Positions 1 through 9,336 of a stretch of DNA of 64,000 nucleotides are shown here, piece by piece. The position numbers were made by a program, and so were the translations under genes. The notes below the pieces were generated by a model that did not search any database, was not told the DNA's origin, and saw only the letters and a program-made list of their open reading frames with translations. Source of the stretch: Kriegella aquimaris (GTDB taxonomy: Bacteria; Bacteroidota; Bacteroidia; Flavobacteriales; Flavobacteriaceae); assembly GCF_900103215.1 (NCBI RefSeq), contig NZ_FNGV01000015.1, forward strand, positions 62,001 to 126,000, written 5' to 3'. The stretch's first letter is position 1. Each line of letters opens with the position of its first letter.

Positions 1-1241
<1,241 letters not shown>

Positions 1242-1484
1242 TTATAGGGAATCTTTCGGAAAATCTTTTTGAATTCTATATATCAAAGGCTCAAGACCAT
1301 TAATCTTTATCTCCAGCATCGCCTCTAATAAATTTCCCAACTTACCTTGTGGAAAGCCTTTCTGCTTAAACCAAATCAAATAGGGTTCGGGAAGGTCTAC
1401 CAAATAGCGGCCTTTAAATTTACCAAAAGGCATTCTATAATAAGCCAACTCAAGAAGCTTTCGTTTGTCCGGGGATATTTCCAT
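1242..1484 (-). CDS. DUF3820 family small protein
   Basis: An 80-residue protein that fits the DUF3820 family, whose function is not well established. The core motif is MPFGKFKGRYLVDLP followed by a conserved aromatic segment (YLIWFKQKGFP). The protein has no signal peptide and is probably cytoplasmic. A related GK(F/H)KG...D...W module is fused to the C-terminus of the DEDDh exonuclease at 40021-40797, which suggests a nucleic-acid-related role (inference). It lies 48 bases upstream of pyrG on the same strand and is divergent from the TIM-barrel gene starting at 1531. Confidence 0.85.
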   Translation of the reverse strand: MEISPDKRKLLELAYYRMPFGKFKGRYLVDLPEPYLIWFKQKGFPQGKLGNLLEAMLEIKINGLEPLIYRIQKDFPKDSL

Positions 1485-1530
1485 TTGTGGGTTTAAAAAT
1501 ATATCTTTAATCCCGATTATTCATCATATC

Positions 1531-2400
1531 ATGAAAAGAAGAACATTTATTGGAACATCGGCAGCAGCTTCAGTTGGCGTGCTAGCCTATAAAAATGGAA
1601 ATGCAATGCCGAATGCCGAAAGCGACACCTACAAGCTAAAAAACAATATCAATCATAGTGTTTGCAGGTGGTGCTATAAAGACATTCCAATGGAAGATTT
1701 TCTGAAGAACCTAAATGAATTAGGCATTAAAGCCATGGATCTTACCGGACCTGAAGATTGGCCATTAATGAAAAAATATGGTATCCACTCCTCTATGTGT
1801 TGGGGTGCCGGTTTTGGGATTGAGAAAGGATGGAACGACCTTAGCTTGCATGAAGAACTTATTGCCGATTACACCCAAATGATACCGAAAGTAGCGGAAG
1901 CCGGTTTTACCAACCTGATATGCTTTAGCGGAAACCGTAATGGAATGGATGATGCAATAGGATTAAAAAACTGTGCCGAAGGACTGAAAAAAATAATGCC
2001 AGTTGCTGAAAAACATGGCGTTGTGGTTCAAATGGAACTACTGAACTCTAAAGTAAACCACCCCGACTATATGTGTGACAAGAGCGACTGGGGCGTTGAA
2101 CTTTGCAAACAGATCGGATCTGAGAATTTTAAACTTCTATACGATATTTACCATATGCAGATTATGGAAGGGGATATTATTCGCAATATTCAAGACTTTA
2201 ATCAATATTTTGGACATTACCATACCGGAGGCAACCCAGGGCGGCATGAAATAGATGAAACGCAAGAGCTATTTTACCCTGCAATCATGCAGGCTATCTT
2301 GAAAACAGGTTATAAAGGTTATGTTGCTCAAGAGTTTGTACCTTCATGGGATGACCAGATTGCAGCTTTAAAACAAGGGGTCACTATTTGTGACGTGTAA
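1531..2400 (+). CDS. Hydroxypyruvate isomerase-like TIM-barrel protein with Tat signal
   Basis: A 289-residue protein of the xylose isomerase-like TIM-barrel superfamily, closest in character to hydroxypyruvate isomerases. The start at 1531 gives MKRRTFIGTSAAASVGVLA, a twin-arginine (RR-T-F) signal followed by a hydrophobic stretch, so export in folded form is likely. An upstream in-frame ATG at 1465 would add 22 residues before this signal and is rejected. The metal-binding acidic and histidine residues expected of the fold are plausible in the segments VQMELLNSKVNH, LLYDIYHMQ, GHYHTGGNPGRHEID and AQEFVP. The substrate is probably a small sugar or keto acid but is not determinable. The gene is convergent with the CHASE2 gene downstream. 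Confidence 0.82.
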   Translation: MKRRTFIGTSAAASVGVLAYKNGNAMPNAESDTYKLKNNINHSVCRWCYKDIPMEDFLKNLNELGIKAMDLTGPEDWPLMKKYGIHSSMCWGAGFGIEKGWNDLSLHEELIADYTQMIPKVAEAGFTNLICFSGNRNGMDDAIGLKNCAEGLKKIMPVAEKHGVVVQMELLNSKVNHPDYMCDKSDWGVELCKQIGSENFKLLYDIYHMQIMEGDIIRNIQDFNQYFGHYHTGGNPGRHEIDETQELFYPAIMQAILKTGYKGYVAQEFVPSWDDQIAALKQGVTICDV

Positions 2401-2450
2401 ACTAGTAAGCAATCTTGATTCTTTATAGAAAAAATCTATAGAATTGGAAG

Positions 2451-2465
2451 CTTAGATCTTCTAAG
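2451..2465. terminator. Weak inverted repeat between convergent genes
   Basis: CTTAGA, 3-base loop, TCTAAG lies between the convergent TIM-barrel and CHASE2 genes. The stem is short and A/T-rich, so a terminator role is only tentative. Confidence 0.25.
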
Positions 2466-2536
2466 TAATTCAAAGGAATTGCTTCTGGTACAATGGTCTG
2501 TGGCAAACTCGAATCCTTTCTGTTATCTGCCTTTTT

Positions 2537-3748
2537 TCAATTGGTCGATTTTCTTCTTCTACTCGTATTCTGCCCTATATTTAGTCTTCTTTTTATTCTC
2601 AGGTAATGAAAATGGCGGTTAACGACTATATTTTCCAAATAGAAGAAGATTCCCATGTAGGCCAAATTAAAGTTACTGTCGAAAATGGAATTGATTAATA
2701 TCGAAAAAAAAGACATGGCCAAAACATAGCTTGCCCCGCCCACAAGACCACCAAGCAGGGGATATTTAAATACCTTGCTTTCCACTTTACTCTGCTTCGT
2801 AATTACCAAAAAGGAGAAAAACAGAAAAATAAGCAAGAGACTAACCACCAACCAGAATGAAATTTTAGGGTACCCTTTCTCCAAGGCTAAAAAAGCATTC
2901 AATAATATCAAATGTGAAGGTGTCTTTGCATCATAGACTGTTTTCTTGAGGTTATTATAATAATCACCGATAATGATAATTTTATCCTTTGTGAGCTCGG
3001 CGAGATGGGCATCATCAAACAATAAAATATCGCCGAGATCAATTGGTCGGACTATATCATCATTTTTTACTTCGTATTCAGGCGTAAAATCGTTGAATAT
3101 TAGGGAGCCGTTCAATCGGCTAAAGAAAAACCCAGGATCTATCTTCTGGTCATATAAAGCTTCGTACATTATAAGCGGCATAGATTTTAAAACCGTATCG
3201 CCCGATTTCTCAAAAAGTCGATATTTGCTGAACGACCCCCCAGGCGTATAAATGGCATCCAAACCCAAATTAAGCCCTTTAAAGTCTAACAATACTTTAT
3301 TAATATCCTCTCCTTGCGCCACAACCATGTTCTTAGCATTCTGCATCGACGAAAGCAAATCTCTGTCATAGTCAGAAGGCTGATCGAACAACACGTTACA
3401 AACGATATAGCGATAATTGCGAAAACGCTCAATACGTTCAAAGAATCGGGCCAGTTTTTCCCTGTCCAAAATAGCAACATTACCTCTTTGTATACCTTCG
3501 AAATCAGCACCTCCCCAAACGTTTTCATAATGTGGCACCAACATTCTATCATAGCTGGTATTGATAATCAAAAATTCCTTTTTATAGCCTTCAGGTGTCC
3601 CAGATATTGATATATTCTTAACCAAAGGCCCAAGAAAGAAAAGTTTGCTGTTTTCGCCCGGAAGAATATGACTCTTTTGAAGCACAAAAAACAACAGCAG
3701 AGCGCCCAAGGTATTGATTGCGCAAAATTTGATTTGTTTTCTGTTCAT
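2537..3748 (-). CDS. CHASE2-type extracytoplasmic sensor membrane protein without output domain
   Basis: A 403-residue membrane protein. An N-terminal transmembrane helix (about residues 9-25) is followed by a long extracytoplasmic segment (about 30-290) with CHASE2-like features: early 'LIINTSYDRML', 'YRYIVCNVLFDQPSDYDRDLLSSM', and the late strand-turn 'KDKIIIIGDYYNN'. Three further helices follow at about 295-316, 331-354 and 362-380, then a basic tail. CHASE2 domains normally sense external signals for kinases, cyclases or CHAT proteins; here no cytoplasmic output domain is attached, so the signal must pass to a partner. The gene follows the secreted-protein gene (3754-4509) with a 5-base gap and is in the same operon. 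It stands opposite the TPR-CHAT gene. The family call is from motif recognition and overall topology. Confidence 0.72.
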   Translation of the reverse strand: MNRKQIKFCAINTLGALLLFFVLQKSHILPGENSKLFFLGPLVKNISISGTPEGYKKEFLIINTSYDRMLVPHYENVWGGADFEGIQRGNVAILDREKLARFFERIERFRNYRYIVCNVLFDQPSDYDRDLLSSMQNAKNMVVAQGEDINKVLLDFKGLNLGLDAIYTPGGSFSKYRLFEKSGDTVLKSMPLIMYEALYDQKIDPGFFFSRLNGSLIFNDFTPEYEVKNDDIVRPIDLGDILLFDDAHLAELTKDKIIIIGDYYNNLKKTVYDAKTPSHLILLNAFLALEKGYPKISFWLVVSLLLIFLFFSFLVITKQSKVESKVFKYPLLGGLVGGASYVLAMSFFSILINSIFDSNFNLAYMGIFFYLENIVVNRHFHYLRIKRRLNIGQNTSRRRKSTN

Positions 3749-3753
3749 TGTAA

Positions 3754-4509
3754 TTAATTCCTCCTGAAATCTGACAACTCAATATCAGACCCATAGCTCT
3801 CTTTTAGATACCCCATCAATTCAGCATCAATCTCCGATTCGGTTTTTCCTGTTGCTTCCAAAAGACCTTTGAGAAGCGTTAATTCATCTCTGACACTTTC
3901 AAAATCTGTAAAAACATAGGCCACACCCTTCATAATTTTGTCGGTACCCGAGGTAGCGTCATAAAAACCGATAGTACCATAAGACAGCATATCTGCACTG
4001 CCATCGCACCCTGCTTCCAAGATGTCATCGCCGATCAAAAGCATGCGCTCTTCATTTAATATGAGCTTTTTCCGCACTATATCTGCATCTTTTTTATATT
4101 TAAAAAAATAATAGGAATCGGCATCTTTTGGAACAAAAAAGACCTTCACTTTCTTGGGCCGCAGCAATTTTTTATTATCAACAAATAGGTATGAAAAGTT
4201 ATTATCTGCCCCACGGGTAGACGTGTATTCTTTTTGCGATAGGATGCTCTTTTTTCCTACAGATCGTGAAGGATGGCACAAGAACATATACTCTTCTTGA
4301 TCAATATTCCATAACCTGGCCATATCGTTCTTGGTGGAAAATTGAAAGCTATCTTTTGTAACAACCTTTAAGATATTCCCCCGCGAAACAGGTATGGAAT
4401 CAGGACCATAGGTAATTTGCCCTCTAACCTGAAACACCTGAAATTCATCTGCTTGTGAAAAAAGCGGCTGCATAACAAGTAAGAGCAAACAAATGACAAT
4501 CTTCATCAA
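3754..4509 (-). CDS. Exported protein of unknown function in the CHASE2/CHAT locus
   Basis: A 251-residue protein that I do not recognise. Residues 1-20 (MMKIVICLLLLVMQPLFSQA) form a clear Sec signal peptide with a cleavage site after FSQA, so it is periplasmic or surface-exposed. The first ~70 residues after cleavage (FQVRGQITYGPDSIPVSRGNIL...) look beta-rich and resemble a short sensor or SH3-like module, and the C-terminal ~60 residues look helical and acidic. No catalytic motif is evident. The start could be either of two adjacent ATGs. It is the first gene of a two-gene operon with the CHASE2 protein (5-base gap), 167 bases from the divergent TPR-CHAT gene. It may be an adaptor or a substrate of the CHAT domain (inference only). 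Confidence 0.75.
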   Translation of the reverse strand: MMKIVICLLLLVMQPLFSQADEFQVFQVRGQITYGPDSIPVSRGNILKVVTKDSFQFSTKNDMARLWNIDQEEYMFLCHPSRSVGKKSILSQKEYTSTRGADNNFSYLFVDNKKLLRPKKVKVFFVPKDADSYYFFKYKKDADIVRKKLILNEERMLLIGDDILEAGCDGSADMLSYGTIGFYDATSGTDKIMKGVAYVFTDFESVRDELTLLKGLLEATGKTESEIDAELMGYLKESYGSDIELSDFRRN

Positions 4510-4676
4510 ATATAAAATTCAAGTTATTTTCAATTGTTTTGAGGAAAGGGATTTCTTCATTTTAAAATTAGGATTTACATATCGTAAGCCTTCCTCGAAA
4601 TTCAACTAAAATGGAAAACTAAAATAAGATAATTATTGTAAGTTTAGTGAGTATTCTTTAACATCAGGCCAGAACA
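4510..4676. promoter_or_regulatory. Divergent promoter region of the CHASE2 and CHAT genes
   Basis: 167 A/T-rich bases separate the two oppositely directed transcription units. This must hold both promoters, but no convincing TTTG/TAnnTTTG pair or operator palindrome is visible. Confidence 0.4.
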
Positions 4677-7600
4677 ATGAAAGTATTTCTTTTTCTATTG
4701 ACCACTTCCATACATTTCGGATTATTTTCAATCGACCATTCTTCCAAAGATTTCCAAGAAAACCTTCTTATAACCGCTTCGACCGAAATTCGAACGGCAC
4801 AAACCCTTATTCAAGCCAAAAAATACGATGAGGCAATGACTTTGCTTGGTCAGATTAGAAAAAAGATTCAAGATTCCAAGCCACAAGAAACTTTTACGAT
4901 GTTGACATTACAGGCAATTAGCTTGGAAAATTCTATCTATTTGGAGCAAAAGGAATACGACAAAGGCATATCTTTTTTAAAATCTTCGTTCAATACACTT
5001 TTACAATCATCTTACGAAAACGAAAATTTCCCAATTCTTATTTTTAGCCAAGCTACGGGGATGCTACAGGGCTATGAAAGAGCAAAACGATACGAAGATG
5101 TACTCGCCATATATCAGTTTTTTGAAGAAAAGGGTACTTTAACAGGCCCTATAAAAGACCTATATCAATATCAAATAGCAGCTCTTAATTCAAGTATTAA
5201 AAAAAGACAGGAAAAAGAAAACAGAAAGGCCAATACGGCCACTACTGAAAAGACTTCACCAACTAGAACCGAAAACAGTACCGAAAATAAAGCCCTTGCA
5301 GCTACACTGTCATTACAAGAAGCGGTAGATTCCAATACCTTTTCAAAAGAAGATATACTTCGTATGGCCGAATACTCCCAAGACGAAGATACAGACGCCG
5401 ATATTGCCAAATTGTTGGCCCTGGCAGATTTAAAAGAAGAAATGGACACTAAAACCGACTTCACCAATAACGCGGCCCTTTTAGAAAAGCTACAACAAGT
5501 CGACCCCGATGGCGCGGATGAATTTAATGGGGAAATGAACCAAATCGCACAAAAAATAACAACCCTTTTGGGTATAGAAGACCTAAACGACCTCGATAAT
5601 CTATCAATTGGCGATATGAACTTGAATTTTGAGGCTATTCAACAAATGGCAGCCGAATCTGACCTCGACATTTCGATGGATAGCATAAAATATGCATGGA
5701 ACAACCTCAAAACAAACGACTCATTACTATACGATAAATTAAAGCGTACATCCCAGAAGAACCTGTCAGAAATGAACGATTCAAATACAACAGGTACATC
5801 AAGATTAATGGAAACCCATAATTTGTTCGGTGCAAACCTACGTTTGAAAGAATACGGTCTTGCCAAAAAAAATCTGGACGATTTTGCTTCCATTTACCAA
5901 AATCTACCTGAAATCGAAAGGGGAGACTATGACGAGAGTATCATCAACATCTCATACTGGAGCCTCTATTTTGCTCAAAAAAAGTATAGACAGGCATTAC
6001 CCTATGCCGTTAATTTGACAGAAAACAATAAAGGTATTGCCCATACCAATAGTGAGTACACTGTGGCCCTTACCTATTTTCAAATGAAAGAATTTCAGAA
6101 CGCCCAAAAATGGAGTGAAATAGCCATTACAAACCTAAAGGCGCAAGGCACAAAAAACAATAGCACCGATATACAACAAGCAAAAACCGTAAGAGCACAG
6201 TCACTCTTGGCACTTGAAAAGTACCAAGAGGCATTCAACAGTTTTGAATCACTCGAAATACAAACGCAAATAAACCCTAAGAGAGAACCTTCATTGCTAG
6301 ACTTATATTTCTCTCCCCTTTCGGGGATGGCGCTTGCATGTGAAAAAATGGGGCAAAGTGAAAAAGCGGATAAATATATGTCGCAATACATCAATACGGT
6401 TACAGATGAAGTATTTGAAAGAAACATGAATTCGTTAGTTCGCCCGGAGGAAAATGAGGAAAAATATATTTCAGACAATATCTTCTATTTTTTAAGTGAA
6501 CGGAAAAAAGAATCAGAAGAGGTCTTAGGGCTTGGATACAATACTGCATTACTGTTCAAAGAATTTCAATTGAACAGCGCCATGACCATGGCAGACAATT
6601 ACCTCGACACCAATGATCGTGAATTAAAAAAGCTGTTCTATGACTACCTCGAGGTTAAAGAAAAATCGAAAGATTTGAATAGTAGCAGCAGACAAAAAGA
6701 TTCATTGGCCGATTACGATCGGGCTTACGAAAAGATTTTGAAACAAAAGAATAAAGAGCAAATAGTTAAGTTATTTGACGTTTCAGACTTGAATTTTACA
6801 CATGTCAAGTCCCAACTTAAAGTTAGGGAAGCTGCTTTGGAATTCGTTTCCTACTCCCCCTATGCCTTCTCTGAAAATTCAGAAGCTATATTCTATGGAG
6901 TTTTTATACTTATGCAAAACGATACCCATCCTGAATTCATACCTTTATTTCAAGATACCGACCTAAAATCATTTTTGGAACCCACAGATAATATGGGTAG
7001 TACGTTGGCACAAACAGAATACATCTACAAAACCAATGCCACCCAATTATACCAGCTTATTTGGAAGCCCCTTGAGCAACACCTAAAAAATATCAAGACC
7101 CTGTTCTACGCACCGACCGGCATATTGCATTCGTTGTGTTTCGATGCGCTTTCGAGCAGTAATGGTAGCTTCTTATCCGATCAGTATCGGCTTATCAGAG
7201 TCGGAAGCACAAAAAATATTGCAAAAACAAGGGCCTCTTACCAACCCTATAATAAGGTGGCCCTATTAGGTGGAATAGACTACGATTACAACCTTTCTTC
7301 AGAAACCTCAACACGTGGTGGAAAAGAACGTTCGGGCGAATTTACGGCACTAGCCGGCACAGCCGAAGAAATAAATCTGTTGAACGATTTGGTTAAATCA
7401 CAAGGGCTCACCGCCATCATCAATTCTGAGCAAAATGCTACCGAAGAGCGACTTTATCATATCATTGAACAAGAACGACCCGATATTTTACATGTTGCCA
7501 CACATGCTTTTTATGTTAAATCCGTTGAAGAGGATATGTTTACGGCTTCAGAAAATGTTGGGTATGGCATTATAAAAGAAAACCAAGACCCCATGAATCG

Positions 7601-8006
7601 TTCCGGTTTGGCCCTTGCAGGCGCAAACCGGTTTTGGAAATCTGGGAACAAAGTTTCTAATCAATTGGAAGACGGTATCGTAACCGCCAATGAAATGGCC
7701 AACTTGAACTTGAGAAATGTAAAATTGGTGACCTTGTCCGCTTGCGAAACCGCTTTGGGACGTTCGTCGTCCAATGAAGGGGTTTTTGGCCTACAACGCG
7801 GACTTAAAATGGCAGGTGCTGAAAATCTACTGCTTTCCCTTTGGAAAGTCGACGATATGGTCACTAAGGAATATATGACCGCCTTCTACTCGTATCTGTT
7901 ACAAAAGAAACTATCAATGCAGGAGGCATATGCAAAAACAAGGGAAGATATTAAAAAAGCACATCCTGAGCCCTACTTTTGGGCCTCGTTCGTTTTGATT
8001 CAGTAA
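4677..8006 (+). CDS. TPR-CHAT domain protein (caspase-like), predicted exported
   Basis: A 1109-residue protein. The N-terminus MKVFLFLLTTSIHFGLFSID looks like a signal peptide. Residues ~25-700 are helical with TPR-like pairs (for example EIRTAQTLIQAKKYDEAMTLL, YAVNLTENNKGIAHTNSEYTVALTYF), interrupted by a low-complexity acidic stretch near 180-300. The C-terminal ~350 residues are a CHAT domain, a cysteine protease fold related to caspases and separase: ILHVATHAFY carries the catalytic His (His943, with His939 in the same motif) and LSACETALG carries Cys1023. The motifs LALAGAN, DGIVTANEM and the terminal YFWASFVLIQ are typical of the family. Both catalytic residues are intact, so protease activity is plausible. 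The gene is divergent from the CHASE2 operon. The target is unknown. Confidence 0.9.
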   Translation: MKVFLFLLTTSIHFGLFSIDHSSKDFQENLLITASTEIRTAQTLIQAKKYDEAMTLLGQIRKKIQDSKPQETFTMLTLQAISLENSIYLEQKEYDKGISFLKSSFNTLLQSSYENENFPILIFSQATGMLQGYERAKRYEDVLAIYQFFEEKGTLTGPIKDLYQYQIAALNSSIKKRQEKENRKANTATTEKTSPTRTENSTENKALAATLSLQEAVDSNTFSKEDILRMAEYSQDEDTDADIAKLLALADLKEEMDTKTDFTNNAALLEKLQQVDPDGADEFNGEMNQIAQKITTLLGIEDLNDLDNLSIGDMNLNFEAIQQMAAESDLDISMDSIKYAWNNLKTNDSLLYDKLKRTSQKNLSEMNDSNTTGTSRLMETHNLFGANLRLKEYGLAKKNLDDFASIYQNLPEIERGDYDESIINISYWSLYFAQKKYRQALPYAVNLTENNKGIAHTNSEYTVALTYFQMKEFQNAQKWSEIAITNLKAQGTKNNSTDIQQAKTVRAQSLLALEKYQEAFNSFESLEIQTQINPKREPSLLDLYFSPLSGMALACEKMGQSEKADKYMSQYINTVTDEVFERNMNSLVRPEENEEKYISDNIFYFLSERKKESEEVLGLGYNTALLFKEFQLNSAMTMADNYLDTNDRELKKLFYDYLEVKEKSKDLNSSSRQKDSLADYDRAYEKILKQKNKEQIVKLFDVSDLNFTHVKSQLKVREAALEFVSYSPYAFSENSEAIFYGVFILMQNDTHPEFIPLFQDTDLKSFLEPTDNMGSTLAQTEYIYKTNATQLYQLIWKPLEQHLKNIKTLFYAPTGILHSLCFDALSSSNGSFLSDQYRLIRVGSTKNIAKTRASYQPYNKVALLGGIDYDYNLSSETSTRGGKERSGEFTALAGTAEEINLLNDLVKSQGLTAIINSEQNATEERLYHIIEQERPDILHVATHAFYVKSVEEDMFTASENVGYGIIKENQDPMNRSGLALAGANRFWKSGNKVSNQLEDGIVTANEMANLNLRNVKLVTLSACETALGRSSSNEGVFGLQRGLKMAGAENLLLSLWKVDDMVTKEYMTAFYSYLLQKKLSMQEAYAKTREDIKKAHPEPYFWASFVLIQ

Positions 8007-8075
8007 CAACATTAGGGGAATAGTCGAACTATCTTACTTTAAAATTAGAATATAGTCGATTCAACAACCCGAAAA

Positions 8076-8864
8076 TTAAAACAAGGGATCTAAATCGTCA
8101 TCATCTTCCATATCATCCAAGTCATCTTCCTCCACCAAATCGTCCGGAACATCGTCATTATCATCCATAAAATCATCGATCAACATCCCTTTGAAGTCTA
8201 AAAAATTTGGAGCGGCCACAAATAACAATCCGAACCCTCCTAAAAAACGATACAACAGTGAGGCACGCCGCATTTTTTCTTCTGATGCCTTGATACGCGC
8301 TCTGATAAATTCTTCAAGTTCTGTGCGCATTGCCTCCGCTCCCTGATTCTCGACCATACCAGCTAGCCGTTTTTCCGTGACCGTATTTACGAACGATTCC
8401 AAAGAACCTTCCTTTAATTCTTCCAACAAACCCTCAAGTGCCGAAATATGTTCTTGAATCAATTCTATTTTTGATGGAACTTGTTCAAATACAATATCAA
8501 GTATCTTATCCGATTGTTCAACTAGTGAATAGTGAGCAACTATTTCCACCTTATTTTCCTTTTCAAATTTCAAGAAAGTACTGGGCTTCCCCTCAAAATA
8601 ATAATTGGTAATAACGTTGAGCGTTTTAAGGGTTGGCTTGTGAACTTCTTTAATGGTCAATTGTGTTTGTTGCTTTAATTGTTCCCTTAAGTCAAATGCT
8701 CTTTGAATAGTGCGCTGATGGATGGTTTCCCTATCGAGGGTGCCTTCGGTTGCAATTTTCAAATAGATATTATCATCCTCCTTATAGACATCATCTTTTA
8801 GAACCTGATCCATGAGGTAAATAAATGCTGGAATATGTGCTCTAGAAAATTTCCATTTTGACAT
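8076..8864 (-). CDS. Unknown protein with C-terminal acidic tail
   Basis: A 262-residue protein I do not recognise. The start is set at 8864 (MSKWKFSRAHIPAFIYLMDQVL) because the 44 residues before it in the long frame are low quality and overlap promoter elements. The N-terminal two thirds is a charged alpha/beta region with strands such as TLKTLNVITNYYF; the middle is helical (possible coiled coil, SKIELIQEHISALEGLLEELKEGSLE); a hydrophobic segment SLLYRFLGGFGLLFVAAPNFL at about 210-230 may insert in a membrane; the last ~35 residues are almost entirely Asp/Glu. It is convergent with the CHAT gene, 69 bases away, but belongs to a separate transcript. Its function is unknown. Confidence 0.75.
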   Translation of the reverse strand: MSKWKFSRAHIPAFIYLMDQVLKDDVYKEDDNIYLKIATEGTLDRETIHQRTIQRAFDLREQLKQQTQLTIKEVHKPTLKTLNVITNYYFEGKPSTFLKFEKENKVEIVAHYSLVEQSDKILDIVFEQVPSKIELIQEHISALEGLLEELKEGSLESFVNTVTEKRLAGMVENQGAEAMRTELEEFIRARIKASEEKMRRASLLYRFLGGFGLLFVAAPNFLDFKGMLIDDFMDDNDDVPDDLVEEDDLDDMEDDDDLDPLF

Positions 8865-8877
8865 ATCCAAAAATATG

Positions 8878-8911
8878 TAAAAATATACTGCTTTTAACCT
8901 GTAAAGACAAA
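8878..8911 (-). promoter_or_regulatory. Putative promoter of the acidic-tailed protein gene
   Basis: On the minus strand TTTG (8908-8911), exactly 20 bases, then TATATTTT (8880-8887), seven of eight positions of TAnnTTTG. This fits the Bacteroidota promoter well. A second TATTTTTG lies at 8868-8875, only 3 bases before the start codon. Confidence 0.5.
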
Positions 8912-8914
8912 AGG

Positions 8915-8942
8915 CATGACTTGACATGACTTGACATGTCAA
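8915..8942. promoter_or_regulatory. Tandem repeat plus perfect palindrome, candidate operator
   Basis: CATGACTTGA is repeated twice (8915-8924, 8925-8934). It runs into the perfect 12-base palindrome TTGACATGTCAA (8931-8942). The site sits about 20 bases upstream of the -33 element of the minus-strand gene and between two divergent genes, where an activator or repressor would bind. Confidence 0.4.
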
Positions 8943-9061
8943 ATGTAACGGTGCATTTCGATGCAACTTGCGGTATGATTCAGAAACAAATATCACATTG
9001 GATCATACATGAGAGGCCTCTCATTTTTTAACGGAATTAATAACACTTAAATCCTAAGAAG

Positions 9062-9226
9062 ATGAGACTCAAGTTTATCAAATTAGTAATCGCAGTTGTA
9101 TTGTTAAATGTAATTTTCGTTTCATGTGAAAAGGTTGAAGAAGCAGTCATCTATGATGAGTTGGAGCTACTTTTACCCAAGGCACATGACGAGGATGCGG
9201 ACACAGAAATGGAACCGAACATCTAG
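9062..9226 (+). CDS. 54-residue lipoprotein
   Basis: A very short gene missed by length cut-offs. It encodes a 54-residue precursor: a hydrophobic signal (LVIAVVLLNVIFVSC) with the lipid cysteine at residue 22, then a 32-residue mature part rich in Glu/Asp. The acidic residues right after the cysteine (CEKVEE) resemble the lipoprotein export signal that sends Bacteroidota lipoproteins to the cell surface. It has its own strong terminator 9 bases downstream, which supports a real, single-gene transcript. Function unknown. Confidence 0.7.
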   Translation: MRLKFIKLVIAVVLLNVIFVSCEKVEEAVIYDELELLLPKAHDEDADTEMEPNI

Positions 9227-9234
9227 TTTCATAC

Positions 9235-9280
9235 AACCCTGAACGTTCTAATAGCGTTCAGGGTTATTTTTAGTTCTTTT
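9235..9280 (+). terminator. Rho-independent terminator after the small lipoprotein gene
   Basis: An 11-base-pair perfect stem, AACCCTGAACG (9235-9245) with CGTTCAGGGTT (9255-9265), a 9-base loop and a following T-rich run. It ends the transcript of the 54-residue lipoprotein. Confidence 0.85.
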
Positions 9281-9336
9281 TTTAAGATGTTGTGCCTATC
9301 ACATCGAAATTCTTCTATCTGTTTTAAGATTTCAAT

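Noticed and set aside
1465-1530. Longer N-terminus for the Tat-exported isomerase
   Set aside because: The added 22 residues lie before the twin-arginine signal and overlap the divergent DUF3820 gene start.
6095-6478. 127-residue minus-strand frame in the CHAT gene
   Set aside because: Antisense shadow; hydrophobic and serine-rich as such shadows commonly are.
8915-8942. CRISPR-like repeats
   Set aside because: Only two 10-base units with no spacers and no cas genes.
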